Under the pieces are notes generated by a model. It was not told the origin of the DNA. It did no database searches and saw only the letters and a list, made by a program, of their open reading frames with translations. Below are positions 1 to 8,548 of a stretch of DNA of 64,000 nt, piece by piece. The DNA lies in NCBI RefSeq assembly GCF_016862115.1, contig NZ_BOMI01000021.1:1-64000 (forward strand), read 5' to 3'. The position numbers and the translations under genes are program-made. The stretch is from Paractinoplanes deccanensis. GTDB taxonomy: Bacteria > Actinomycetota > Actinomycetes > Mycobacteriales > Micromonosporaceae. Numbering within the stretch: the stretch's first letter is position 1; each line of letters opens with the position of its first letter.

Positions 1-906
1 CTAGGCGACGCCGGCGAGCCAGCCGCCGAGCTGCGCCCGGGAGCGTAGGCCGAGCTTGGCCCGCACGTGCTCCAGGTGCGACTCGACCGTGCGCACCGAG
101 ACGGTCAGCCGCGCGGCCACCTCGCGGTTGGTCAGGCCGTCGGCCACCATCCGGGCGATCTGGAGCTCGCGGGGGGTGAGCGGCGGGTGGCGGCGGGCCA
201 GGAAATCGCGGACGGAGCCGAGCATCCGGAACCGGGACCGCGCCGGCTCCCCCGGCACGGGCAGGACGAACGACTTGTCGACCAGCGCCGCCAGCAGCCG
301 CAGGCTCCCGCCGGCCGTCTCCCGGTCAAAGGCTGTCTCGTGTACGGCGAGACGACCGGCCAGGTGCTGCTCCGCGACGGTGAGCCGGCGGTAGTCGCGC
401 TCGATGACCTGCCGGAGTCCGTCCAGCAGGGCGAACCGGTCGCGGCACACCTCGGCCAGGATCTCGGCCGGCGTCAGCATCCGGGCCCAGCGCGCGGCCA
501 GCTCGATCGCCAGCGGCAGGCCGTCGAGCCGCGCGCCGATCGCCGCGACCTCCGGTCCGGCGACGATCCGGCGGCCGGCCGCGCGGGCCCGGTCGGTGAA
601 CAGCTGGACGGCCGCCGCCTCGTCCAGCCCGCTCACCGGGTGGACGACCTCGCCGGGCAGGCCCAGCGGTCCCGGCGCGGTGGCCACCACCCGGGCGCCC
701 GACCGCAGCAGCTCCGCCGCCCCGGCGCCGTCGTCGGCCACCCGGACGCCCGGGGACGAGGCGGCGACCCGCCACGCCAGCGTGGACTTGCCGGCCCCGC
801 CCGGCCCGGTCAGTGTCACCAGCGGCGCCGTGCCGAGGCTCCGCACGACGGCGGCCAGGTCGGCCTCGCGGCCCACGAAACGGCCCGTGAAGCTCATGCG
901 GACCAC
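1..906 (-). CDS. Compact LuxR-family ATPase regulator
   Basis: Predicted cytoplasmic transcription regulator of 301 residues. The N-terminus has a P-loop (LTGPGGAGKSTLAWRVA, about residues 32-48). An NB-ARC/AAA-like stretch follows (GLPLAIELAARWA), and the last 60 residues are a LuxR/GerE helix-turn-helix (LTPRELQIARMVADGLTNRE). Relatives of this type usually run to 700 residues or more. Here the Walker B region is shortened to about VRVADDG, and the long TPR-like middle is missing, so the HTH follows the ATPase almost directly. The frame is intact and ends exactly at the window edge. Start is GTG or ATG at 906, or the internal ATG at 897. It is divergent from the next LuxR gene with only 73 bp between. 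The regulated genes are unknown. Confidence 0.75.
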   Translation of the reverse strand: MVRMSFTGRFVGREADLAAVVRSLGTAPLVTLTGPGGAGKSTLAWRVAASSPGVRVADDGAGAAELLRSGARVVATAPGPLGLPGEVVHPVSGLDEAAAVQLFTDRARAAGRRIVAGPEVAAIGARLDGLPLAIELAARWARMLTPAEILAEVCRDRFALLDGLRQVIERDYRRLTVAEQHLAGRLAVHETAFDRETAGGSLRLLAALVDKSFVLPVPGEPARSRFRMLGSVRDFLARRHPPLTPRELQIARMVADGLTNREVAARLTVSVRTVESHLEHVRAKLGLRSRAQLGGWLAGVA

Positions 907-979
907 TCTGCGTGCGCGGGCACCTCGCGAGCATGGGCCATTTGACCTGGGTGCGGGAGGTCACGCGTAAAATTCCTCG

Positions 980-3694
980 GTGACGTTGGTGGGGCGGGAC
1001 AGCGAGGTGGCGCGGATCTCCGCCATGATCCGTGCCGTCCGCGACCGCGGCGCCGCCCTCGTGGTGCACGGCGACGCCGGGATCGGCAAGTCGGCACTGC
1101 TCGCGCAGGCCGCCGACACCGCCCGGGTGGCGGGACTGCGGGTGCTGACCATGGCCGGCACCGAGGCCGAGGCCCATCTTCCCTTCGGCGGCCTGCACCA
1201 GATGCTCTATCCGGTCCACGGCGCCTTCGGCCTGCTGCCGCCGGGCCAGCGGGCCGCCCTGCGCGCCGCCCTGGGCCTCAGCGACGAGACCGTGCCGGAC
1301 GCCTTCCTGGTCGGCTTCGCCGTGCTCAACCTGCTGGCCGAGCTGGCCGACAGCGCGCCCACCCTGATCGTCGCCGAGGACGCGCACTGGCTCGACGCCG
1401 CCACCGCCGGTGTGCTGACCTTCCTCGCCCGCCGGCTCGAGTCCGAGCCGATCCTGCTGCTGGCCGCGGTGCGCACCGGCGCGGGCGTCACCCGCTGGAC
1501 CGGCTCCGGCCTGCCCGAGCTGGCGGTGCGGCCGCTGCCGGAGACCGCCGCGACGGCCCTGCTCGGCCGGTCGGCCGTCGCGCTGACCGGACCCGAGCGG
1601 CAGCGGCTGCTCGCCGAGGCGGCCGGCAACCCGCTCGCCCTGATCGAGCTGCCGGACGCGGTCGCCGCCACCCGGGGGAGCAGCACGCTGGCCGCGCCCT
1701 GGCTGCCGCTGACCGCCCGGCTCGAGCGTGCCTTCGTCGAGCGCGCCACCGCCCTGCCGCCGGACACGATCATGGCGCTGCAGGTCGCCGCCCTCAACGA
1801 CGGCGGCGCTCTGGCCGAGATCGAGGACGCCACCGCGGCGCTGACCGGCCGCCGGATCGGCGCCGAACGGCTGCGCCCGGCCGTGGACGCCCGCCTCGTC
1901 GAGCTCGGCGAGGACCGGCTGACGTTCCGGCACCCCCTGATCCGATCGGCCATCCATCAGAACGCCGGGCCGGACCGCCGCCGCGACGTGCACCGTGCCC
2001 TGGCCTCGGTGCTCGCCGCCGACCCGGACCGGCAGACCTGGCATCTCGCCTCGGCCGCCGACCGGCCGGACGAGACCGTCGCCGCCGCGCTCGAAGCGGT
2101 GGCCGCCCGGGCCCAGCGGCGGGGCAGCGCGGCCACGGTGGTCGCGGCGCTCGACCGGGCGGCTCGGCTCAGCCCCGACCCGCACCGCCGTGCCGACCGG
2201 CTGCTGCGGGCCGCCGACGCGGGCGTCGACCTGGGCCGCACCGAGGTGGTCGAGCGGCTGCTCGGCGCGGCCGGCTCGCTCGACCTCACCGCCGGGCAGC
2301 GGGCGCGGGCCGCGTGGATCGGTGCCGCCTTCGACGACGGCATGCGCGACCGGGACACCGACGCCACCACCCTGGCGGAGCTCGCGGGCGAGACCGCCGC
2401 CGCGGGCGACCTCGATCTGGGCGTCCGCATCCTGTGGAGCGCGGCCCTGCGGTGCTTCTGGTCCGAGCCCGGCCCGGACGCCCGCCGGCGCATCGTGGCG
2501 GTGGCCGAGGGCCTGCCCCTCGACCCGCACGACGCCCGGCTGCTGGCCGTCCTGGCCTACGCGGCGCCGATCGACCGGGGCGCCGTCGTGATCGAACGGT
2601 CCCGGCAGGTGCTCGCCCAGCCGGTGCCCGACCCGCGGGCGGTACGGCTGATCGGCAGCGCCGCGGTGCTGGTCGGCTCGTTCGACGTCGCCGTCGCCCA
2701 GTCGGCCGCCTCGCTCACCGGACTGCGCGCGCAGGGCCGCCTTCAGTTGCTTGCCCGCGCACTCGCCGCGCAGGCCTGGAGCGCCGTGCACCTGGTCGAT
2801 CTCGCGGTCGCCATCCCGGCCGCCCAGGAGGCGAGCGACCTGGCCGAGGAGACCGGTCAGCCCTACCTGCTCGGCCTCATCCGGGCCAGTCAGGCCAAGC
2901 TGGCCGCCCTGCGCGGCGACTTCGACGGCGCCCGGCGGCTGGCCACCGAGGCCGAGCAGCGGGGTCTGCCGGTCGGCGCCCGGCCGGTGCTCGCCACCGC
3001 CCAGCACGCCCGGGCGCTGGCCGCCCTCGGCGCCGGCGACCATGCCGAGGCGCTGGAACGGCTGCTGCGCCTGCACGATCCGGGCGATCCGTCCTATCAG
3101 CTGGCGCTGCGCTGTCACACGATCGGCGACCTGGCCGACGCGGCCGCGCACGCCGGGCGCACCGAGGCGATCGGCGCGATCATCGCCGAGATGGAGGAGG
3201 CGGCCACCCGCACCCTGTCGCCGTCGCTGCACGACGGGCTGCGGCTGGCCCGGGCCCTGCTGGCCGACGACGAGGCCCTGTTCCGGGACGCGCTGGCACA
3301 GGACCTCAGCCGGCGGCCGTTCGTGCGGGCGCGGACCGCGCTCGCGTACGGCGAATGGCTGCGCCGCCGCCGGCGGGTGGCCGAGTCGCGTCAGCCGCTG
3401 CGGGCCGCCCGCGACGCCTTCGACGCGCTGGGCGCGGTGCCGTGGGGCGACCGGGCCCGGCGCGAGCTGCGGGCCGCGGGCGAGCGCAGCGGTCAGCGGG
3501 CCGCCGCCGCGACCGACCGGCTCACCGCGCACGAGTTCCAGATCGCCCAGCTGGCCGCGCAGGGCCTGACCAACCGGGACATCGGCAAGCGGCTCTACAT
3601 CTCGCACCGGACCGTCGGCGCCCACCTGGCCAAGATCTTCCCGAAGATCGGCGTGACCTCGCGCGTGCAGCTGCGGGACGCCCTCGAGGGTTGA
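980..3694 (+). CDS. LuxR-family large ATP-binding regulator (LAL/MalT type)
   Basis: 904-residue regulator. The Walker A motif is at residues 31-40 (GDAGIGKSAL) and the Walker B-like LIVAEDAHWLD near 130. A long alpha-helical TPR-like middle follows, and a GerE/LuxR HTH closes the protein (LTAHEFQIAQLAAQGLTNRDIG). This length and order match the LAL family of STAND ATPases, which often control carbon use or secondary metabolism. The GTG start at 980 lies 73 bp from the divergent compact LuxR gene, so the two probably share a control region. No target can be named: the next gene on the same strand, an FAD oxidase, starts 76 bp downstream and is only a candidate. Confidence 0.85.
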   Translation: MTLVGRDSEVARISAMIRAVRDRGAALVVHGDAGIGKSALLAQAADTARVAGLRVLTMAGTEAEAHLPFGGLHQMLYPVHGAFGLLPPGQRAALRAALGLSDETVPDAFLVGFAVLNLLAELADSAPTLIVAEDAHWLDAATAGVLTFLARRLESEPILLLAAVRTGAGVTRWTGSGLPELAVRPLPETAATALLGRSAVALTGPERQRLLAEAAGNPLALIELPDAVAATRGSSTLAAPWLPLTARLERAFVERATALPPDTIMALQVAALNDGGALAEIEDATAALTGRRIGAERLRPAVDARLVELGEDRLTFRHPLIRSAIHQNAGPDRRRDVHRALASVLAADPDRQTWHLASAADRPDETVAAALEAVAARAQRRGSAATVVAALDRAARLSPDPHRRADRLLRAADAGVDLGRTEVVERLLGAAGSLDLTAGQRARAAWIGAAFDDGMRDRDTDATTLAELAGETAAAGDLDLGVRILWSAALRCFWSEPGPDARRRIVAVAEGLPLDPHDARLLAVLAYAAPIDRGAVVIERSRQVLAQPVPDPRAVRLIGSAAVLVGSFDVAVAQSAASLTGLRAQGRLQLLARALAAQAWSAVHLVDLAVAIPAAQEASDLAEETGQPYLLGLIRASQAKLAALRGDFDGARRLATEAEQRGLPVGARPVLATAQHARALAALGAGDHAEALERLLRLHDPGDPSYQLALRCHTIGDLADAAAHAGRTEAIGAIIAEMEEAATRTLSPSLHDGLRLARALLADDEALFRDALAQDLSRRPFVRARTALAYGEWLRRRRRVAESRQPLRAARDAFDALGAVPWGDRARRELRAAGERSGQRAAAATDRLTAHEFQIAQLAAQGLTNRDIGKRLYISHRTVGAHLAKIFPKIGVTSRVQLRDALEG

Positions 3695-3770
3695 TCTCCC
3701 CCACTTCCGCCGCCGCTCGGTGGTGACATCACCCGATGCCTCGCATCGGGGCCGATCGCATCATGGGCGC

Positions 3771-5123
3771 ATGATCAACAACATCGACCGGCTTCGTGAG
3801 CAGGTGTCCGTCCTGCTGCCCGGCGAGCCCGGATACGCCGCCGCGTGCGCCACCTTCAACGTGCTCACCCCGATGACGCCGGCGGTCGTCGTCGACGCCG
3901 CGGGGCCCGCCGACGTGCAGGCGGCCGTCCGGTTCGCGGCGGCGAACGGCCTCGCCGTGGCGGTCAAGGGCGGCGGGCACCTCCAGCCGCTGCCCGGCGA
4001 CGGCGCCGTCCTCATCGTCATGGACCGGATGGCCGGCGTCACCGTCGACCCCGCCGCGGCGACCGCCCGGGTCACCGGCTCGGCGCGCTGGGGCCAGGTC
4101 CTCGACGCGGCGGCCGAGCACGGCCTGGCCCCGCTCAACGGCTCCACACCCACGGTCGGCGCCATCGGCTACGTGCTGGGCGGCGGCCAGAGCCCCACCC
4201 TCGGCCGCCGGTACGGCTACGCCGGCGACCACGTGACCGAGTTCGAGGTGGTCACCGCCGACGGGCAGCTCCGGGTCGTCGACGAGATCCGGGAGCCCGA
4301 GCTGTTCCACGCGCTCAAGGGCACGCGGGGCAACCTCGGTGTGGTCACCCGCATGGACATCGGGCTGCTGCCGATCCCCACGATCTACGCGGGCGGCCTG
4401 TTCTTCCCCGGCGAGCAGATGACCACGCTGCTCCCGCTGTGGCGGGACTGGGCGGCCACCCTGCCGGAGAACGCGAGCACCTCGGTCGCCGTCGACCGGC
4501 TCCCTCCGGCGCCCGACCTGCCGCCGCACCTGCGCGGCGCGTTCCTGCTGCACGTGCGCTTCGCCTTCATCGGCCCGGCCGAGCAGGGCGCGGCGCTGCT
4601 CGCCCCGATCCGGGCCGCCGGCACCGCCGTCGACGACTCGGTGGCCGAGGTGCCGTACCGCGACTCGGCGACGATGCACGCCGACCCGCTGACGCCGCTG
4701 CCCTATGTGGACAAGGGCCTCGGCCTGAGCGCCCTCACCGACGAGACGCTGGCGGCGTTCCTCGGCGCGGTCGGCCCCGACTCCGGCTGCCCGCTCACCA
4801 CGGTCGAGATCCGCGCTCTCGGCGGCGCCCTCGACCGGGCTCCCGCGGTGCCCGACGCGGTGCCGAGCCGGGGCCTGCCGTTCCAGGTCTTCGGCGTCGG
4901 CGCGGGCGGCCCGGACGACCTGCCGCGCCTGACCGCCGCGCTCGACCGGCTCGTCGAGGCCCTGCGGCCCTGGCAGTACGACCACCAGATGGCCAACTTC
5001 ATGACCGTGGGCGGGGACGGGCTTCGCCGGGTGTACGGGCCGGAGCTCTACGACCGCATCCTGGCCGTCAAGCACAAGTACGACCCGGACAACCTGTTCC
5101 GCGTCAACTTCACCTTCGTCTAG
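3771..5123 (+). CDS. FAD-binding PCMH-type oxidoreductase (BBE family)
   Basis: 450-residue flavoprotein of the 6-hydroxynicotine oxidase / berberine-bridge type. The PCMH FAD-binding fold is visible: VKGGGH near residue 70, where the family attaches FAD through the His, then GYVLGGGQSPTLGRRYGYAGDHV and FEVVTADG. The end (YDPDNLFRVNFTF) is the typical BBE C-terminus. The second, Cys-linked FAD site of bicovalent members is absent (GSTPTVGAIG has no Cys). The ATG at 3771 was chosen over an upstream in-frame GTG at 3720 because homology starts shortly after it. There is no signal peptide, so it is probably cytosolic. Substrate is unknown; likely roles are oxidation of a sugar, alcohol or secondary metabolite. 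Confidence 0.8.
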   Translation: MINNIDRLREQVSVLLPGEPGYAAACATFNVLTPMTPAVVVDAAGPADVQAAVRFAAANGLAVAVKGGGHLQPLPGDGAVLIVMDRMAGVTVDPAAATARVTGSARWGQVLDAAAEHGLAPLNGSTPTVGAIGYVLGGGQSPTLGRRYGYAGDHVTEFEVVTADGQLRVVDEIREPELFHALKGTRGNLGVVTRMDIGLLPIPTIYAGGLFFPGEQMTTLLPLWRDWAATLPENASTSVAVDRLPPAPDLPPHLRGAFLLHVRFAFIGPAEQGAALLAPIRAAGTAVDDSVAEVPYRDSATMHADPLTPLPYVDKGLGLSALTDETLAAFLGAVGPDSGCPLTTVEIRALGGALDRAPAVPDAVPSRGLPFQVFGVGAGGPDDLPRLTAALDRLVEALRPWQYDHQMANFMTVGGDGLRRVYGPELYDRILAVKHKYDPDNLFRVNFTFV

Positions 5124-5278
5124 CGCGACCCGGCGGGAACGAGCCGCGGGTGGACGGGTAGGTGGCCGTACGCCCGTGGTGAACCTGCTGGTCCAGGTGG
5201 CCGCCCGCCGGCACGGAGGCGCGGCGGTGCTGCGGGCGTGCACCGGCCGGGGGTGAGTCGCGCCGTCTCAGTGCGTCT

Positions 5279-5289
5279 TAAACGTTTTA
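5279..5289. promoter_or_regulatory. LacI-type operator core 1
   Basis: TAAACGTTTTA, an AT-rich near-palindrome centred on CG as LacI-family repressors prefer. An identical 11-bp core occurs 82 bp downstream. The two copies flank the probable promoter of the lacI-isomerase operon, suggesting autoregulation with possible looping. Confidence 0.6.
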
Positions 5290-5360
5290 GAAAGCCGTCC
5301 GAAAAGGGCCTTCATCGCCTCTTGCTCGGGGGGAGGAGAGCGGGTAGCTTCGCCGGGAAG

Positions 5361-5371
5361 TAAACGTTTTA
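5361..5371. promoter_or_regulatory. LacI-type operator core 2
   Basis: Second exact copy of TAAACGTTTTA, within GTAAACGTTTTAC, 20 bp upstream of the LacI start codon. Its position would block transcription or translation initiation of the repressor's own operon. Confidence 0.65.
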
Positions 5372-5391
5372 CATGAGGTGACAGGGGCGCT

Positions 5392-6402
5392 ATGGCGGGC
5401 CGGGTGCGGATTCAGGACGTCGCTGCGGCGGCCGGGGTCTCGGTGGCGACCGTGTCTAACGCGCTCAACCGGCCCGAGCGGGTCAACGCCGGCACCGCCG
5501 CGCGCATTCAGCGGATCGCGCGGGAGCTCGACTACGTGCCGCATCACGGGGCCGTCGATCTGCGCCACGGCCGGCGCTCGGCGATCGCGCTGGTGATCCC
5601 GGACGTCACGAACTCGTTCTACGCGCGCATCACGCGCGGGGCGGCCGACGCCGCGTACGGGCACGGCTTCTCGCTCGTGCTCTGCGACAGCAACGACGAC
5701 GCCGAGCGGGAGCGCGACTTCTTCACCATGCTCGCCGACCAGCGGGCCGCCGGGGCCGTCGTGGTGCCCCGCGGCGCCGACCGGCAGCGGCTGGACGGGT
5801 TGCGGCGCCGCGGCATCCCGCTGGTGCTCACCGACCGGGCGGTGCCGGTGCAGGAGGGGTGCTCGGTGGCCGTCGACGACGTCGCCGGTGGGCGGCTCGC
5901 CGTCGAGCACCTGCTCGCCGGTGGGGCCCGGCGCATCCTGGTGGTCAACGGTGACCGGGCGATCCGGCAGTGCGCCGACCGGTGGCAGGGCGCCCGGCAG
6001 GCGGTCCGCGAGCACCGGGGCGCGGCCGTGCGGCAGGTGTCCGTACCGCAGATGGATGTCGCTTGCGGCGCCGCGGCGGTCCGGGAGCTCGCCGAGCTGC
6101 CCGACGCCGTCTTCTGCACCAATGACTTCCTTGCCGTGGGTGTGGTGCAGGCCCTGCTGGCCCGTGGCGTGCGCGTCCCGGGTGACATCACGGTCGCCGG
6201 GTTCGGGGACCTCGACGTCGCCACGGTGTCCGCCGTGCCGCTGACCACGGTCCGGCAGCCGGTCGAGGAGCTCGGCCGCGCCGGCGTCGGCCTGCTGCTC
6301 GACGAGGTCGAGGCGGTGGACGACCACACCCACGAAGCCCGCCAGTTCCCCCCGCGACTCGTGGTGCGCGAGTCCGCGCCCCGCCAGGAGGTTCTCGTAT
6401 GA
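5392..6402 (+). CDS. LacI-family transcriptional repressor
   Basis: 336 residues. The N-terminal LacI HTH is clear (VRIQDVAAAAGVSVATVSNALN, residues 4-25), followed by the hinge helix and a periplasmic-binding-protein-like effector domain (SAIALVIPDVTNSFYARI; VAGFGDLDVATVSAVPLTTVRQP). The ATG at 5392 follows two identical TAAACGTTTTA operators. Its stop overlaps the start of the isomerase gene by 4 bp (ATGA), so the two are co-translated. By context it senses a sugar, or the isomerase product, and represses its own operon. The ligand cannot be read from sequence. Confidence 0.88.
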   Translation: MAGRVRIQDVAAAAGVSVATVSNALNRPERVNAGTAARIQRIARELDYVPHHGAVDLRHGRRSAIALVIPDVTNSFYARITRGAADAAYGHGFSLVLCDSNDDAERERDFFTMLADQRAAGAVVVPRGADRQRLDGLRRRGIPLVLTDRAVPVQEGCSVAVDDVAGGRLAVEHLLAGGARRILVVNGDRAIRQCADRWQGARQAVREHRGAAVRQVSVPQMDVACGAAAVRELAELPDAVFCTNDFLAVGVVQALLARGVRVPGDITVAGFGDLDVATVSAVPLTTVRQPVEELGRAGVGLLLDEVEAVDDHTHEARQFPPRLVVRESAPRQEVLV

Positions 6403-7829
6403 CTGTCGTAGCCGAGCTGCTGCCCGCCGCGGTGCGGCGCAAGACCCGGATCGGTCTCGTGGCCGGCGGTCTGGGCGCCTACTGGCCGCAATTTCCCGGG
6501 CTGCTGCCGCAGCTGAAGGAGTCCGCCGCGTACGTCTCGTCGCGGTTCCAGCGGATGGACGCCGAGGTCGTCGACGTCGGGTTCATCTCCGACGCCCGCG
6601 AGGGAGCGGTCGCCGCGGAGACCCTGCGCCGCGCCGACTGCGACCTGATCGTGCTGTTCCTGACGACCTACCTGACCTCCGACATGGTGCTGCCGATCGC
6701 GCAGCGCGCGCACACGCCGGTCCTCGTGATCGACCTGCAGCCGACCGAGCGCATGGACCACGCGCAGTTCGACACGGGGGCGTGGCTGGCGTACTGCGGC
6801 CAGTGCCCGGTCCCCGAGGTCGGCAACGTGTTCCGCCGGGCCGGCATCCCGTTCCGCTCGGTCTCCGGCCATCTGCGCCAGGAGGCGGCCTGGCAGCGGA
6901 TCGACCGGTGGATCGAGGCGGCGGGGGTGCGGGCCGCGCTGCGGCACGCCCGGCACGGCCTGATGGGCCATCTCTATCCCGGCATGCTCGACGTCTCGAC
7001 CGATCTGACGCTGCTGCCCGCCACCTTCGGCTCGCACGTCGAGGTGCTCGAGTTCGACGACCTCCGAGTACGCGTGGAGCAGGTCACCGACGCGCAGGTC
7101 GCCGAGCGGGTGGCCCTCGCCCGGGAGCTGTTCACGGTCGACGAGTCCGTCGCCGAGGACGATCTGGCGTGGGGCGCCAAGGTGTCGGTGGGGCTCGATC
7201 GTCTCGCCGGCGACTTCGCGCTGGACTCGCTCGCCTACTACCACCGCGGGCTCGACGGCGAGCAGCACGAGCGGCTGGGCGCCGGCATGATCCTCGGCGC
7301 GTCGCTGCTCACCGCCCGGGGCATTCCGGCGGCCGGTGAGTACGAGCTGCGTACCTCGGTGGCTCAGCTCGTCACCCAGGCGGCGGGTGCCGGCGGTTCG
7401 TTCTGCGAGATCCAGGCCCTCAACTTCACCGACAACGTGGTCGAGATGGGCCATGACGGCCCGGCGCACCTCGCCGTCTCGGCCGGCGATCCGCTGCTGC
7501 GCGGCCTCGGCGTCTACCACGGCAAGCGCGGCTGGGGCGTCAGCGTCGAGTTCGACGTACGGCACGGCCCGGTCACCCTGCTCGGCCTCGGCCAGGACCA
7601 GGACGGCACGCTCGCGTTCGTGGCGTCGGAGGGCACCGTGGTGCCCGGCCCGCTGCTCGAGATCGGCAACACCACGTCCCGGGTGGACTTCGGCCGCGAC
7701 CCGGGCGAGTGGGTCGACGACTGGAGCGCCACCGGCATCGGTCACCACTGGTCGCTGTCGGTCGGGCACCGCGCCGGCACCTACGCGGCCGCCGCGAGCC
7801 TGCTGGGCATCCCGTTCCGCAAGGTGTAG
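6399..7829 (+). CDS. L-arabinose/L-fucose isomerase-family protein
   Basis: 476 residues, similar to the arabinose/fucose isomerase superfamily of cytosolic Mn-dependent aldose-ketose isomerases. Recognisable parts are the N-terminal fold (RIGLVAGGLGAYWPQFPGL), a central GHLYPGMLD segment and the C-terminal NVVEMGHDGPAHLAV, where the GHDGP motif carries a family metal-ligand histidine. It starts inside the LacI stop codon (4-bp overlap), so the repressor and enzyme form one operon. No kinase, aldolase or transporter follows, so the pathway is incomplete here. It may be an isomerase of a rare sugar rather than a true AraA, because it diverges from classical AraA. Confidence 0.75.
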   Translation: MTVVAELLPAAVRRKTRIGLVAGGLGAYWPQFPGLLPQLKESAAYVSSRFQRMDAEVVDVGFISDAREGAVAAETLRRADCDLIVLFLTTYLTSDMVLPIAQRAHTPVLVIDLQPTERMDHAQFDTGAWLAYCGQCPVPEVGNVFRRAGIPFRSVSGHLRQEAAWQRIDRWIEAAGVRAALRHARHGLMGHLYPGMLDVSTDLTLLPATFGSHVEVLEFDDLRVRVEQVTDAQVAERVALARELFTVDESVAEDDLAWGAKVSVGLDRLAGDFALDSLAYYHRGLDGEQHERLGAGMILGASLLTARGIPAAGEYELRTSVAQLVTQAAGAGGSFCEIQALNFTDNVVEMGHDGPAHLAVSAGDPLLRGLGVYHGKRGWGVSVEFDVRHGPVTLLGLGQDQDGTLAFVASEGTVVPGPLLEIGNTTSRVDFGRDPGEWVDDWSATGIGHHWSLSVGHRAGTYAAAASLLGIPFRKV

Positions 7830-7842
7830 GGGAAGCGGTGCG

Positions 7843-8457
7843 TCAGCGGGCCAGCCAGCGGTCGAGCTCGGTGAGGACGTTCTCGATCTGTGGCCGGAGC
7901 GCGTCGGCCGTCTCGGCCGGGCTTCGCCCTTCGCGGGTGAGGCGGCCGGTCTCGCCGATGACGATGCGGACGACGCCGGCCAGGGCGATGCCCTGCAGGC
8001 GGGCCACCTCGGGTGTGACGTCGCTGGTGGCGGCGATGGCCGCGGCCAGGGCGGTGGCCAGGCGATCGGTCACCTCCAGGGCGAGCCGGTTGACCGCCGG
8101 GCTGATCGAGGCCAGGTAGCCGAGGTTGCCGCGGGCGTTCTCGGCGGGCATGCCGCGGATCGCCGCCACCGTCTCGAGGAGGAGGCCGCGCACCGCGGCG
8201 GCGGGGGTGGTGCCGGCCGGGCGCGAGCGGATCAGCTCGGTCAGCCGCTGCTGCATCTCGTCCTCGCGGTCGGTGACCAGATGCTCCTTGGCCGGGAAGT
8301 AGTTGTAGAGCGTCTGCTCGGCCACCTCCGCCGCGCGCGCCACCTCGCTCACCGTCACCTGCTCGTAGCCGCGCTCGGCGAACAACCGCGCCGCGGTGTC
8401 GGCGATCAGCCGGCGAGTGCGCGCCTTCTTGAGCTCCCGAAGTCCCCGTTCAGCCAC
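7843..8457 (-). CDS. TetR-family transcriptional repressor
   Basis: 204 residues. The N-terminal TetR HTH is clear (TRRLIADTAARLFAERGYEQVTVSEVARAAEVAEQTLYNYF written in two stretches, about residues 13-52), with a helical ligand domain after it. Start is GTG at 8457. It is divergent from an EmrB-type exporter 91 bp away, and repeated CGCTCTAA elements lie between them. This is the standard arrangement for a repressor controlling an adjacent efflux pump. The inducer is unknown. The gene converges on the isomerase gene with 13 bp between stops. Confidence 0.88.
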   Translation of the reverse strand: MAERGLRELKKARTRRLIADTAARLFAERGYEQVTVSEVARAAEVAEQTLYNYFPAKEHLVTDREDEMQQRLTELIRSRPAGTTPAAAVRGLLLETVAAIRGMPAENARGNLGYLASISPAVNRLALEVTDRLATALAAAIAATSDVTPEVARLQGIALAGVVRIVIGETGRLTREGRSPAETADALRPQIENVLTELDRWLAR

Positions 8458-8490
8458 GTCGGAAGTGTATCAAGCCACAAACTTGGGGTG

Positions 8491-8516
8491 CGCTCTAAAA
8501 TTCGCGTACGCTCTAA
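8491..8516. promoter_or_regulatory. Direct repeat, candidate TetR operator
   Basis: CGCTCTAA occurs at 8491-8498 and again at 8509-8516, 18 bp apart (nearly two helical turns), in the divergent tetR-MFS spacer. Direct arrangement is less typical than a palindrome, so this is a tentative operator. Confidence 0.4.
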
Positions 8517-8548
8517 TCGGCGATGTACGCGACGAGAGGAAGCACGCC

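Larger units (their letters stand above)
5124..5391. other. Intergenic region with two LacI-type operators
   Basis: 268 bp between the FAD oxidase and the LacI gene. The first 130 bp are GC-rich. They contain a short GTG-started plus-strand frame (about 5177-5257, 26 codons) that faintly resembles the end of a STAS domain, too little to call a gene. The second half is AT-richer and carries the two identical operator cores annotated separately. It most likely holds the promoter of the LacI-isomerase pair. Confidence 0.5.

Noticed and set aside
326..3625. Very long open frame (1099 residues) antisense to the large LuxR gene; similar ones at 23885-28801, 8513-11995 and 47863-51183
   Set aside because: They are antisense or offset shadows of high-GC genes: Arg/Gly/Pro/His-rich, no domain motifs, and crossing several real genes and operators.
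5177..5257. Small GTG-started frame resembling a STAS-domain end
   Set aside because: 26 codons, no ribosome site, similarity too weak. Left as part of the intergenic description.
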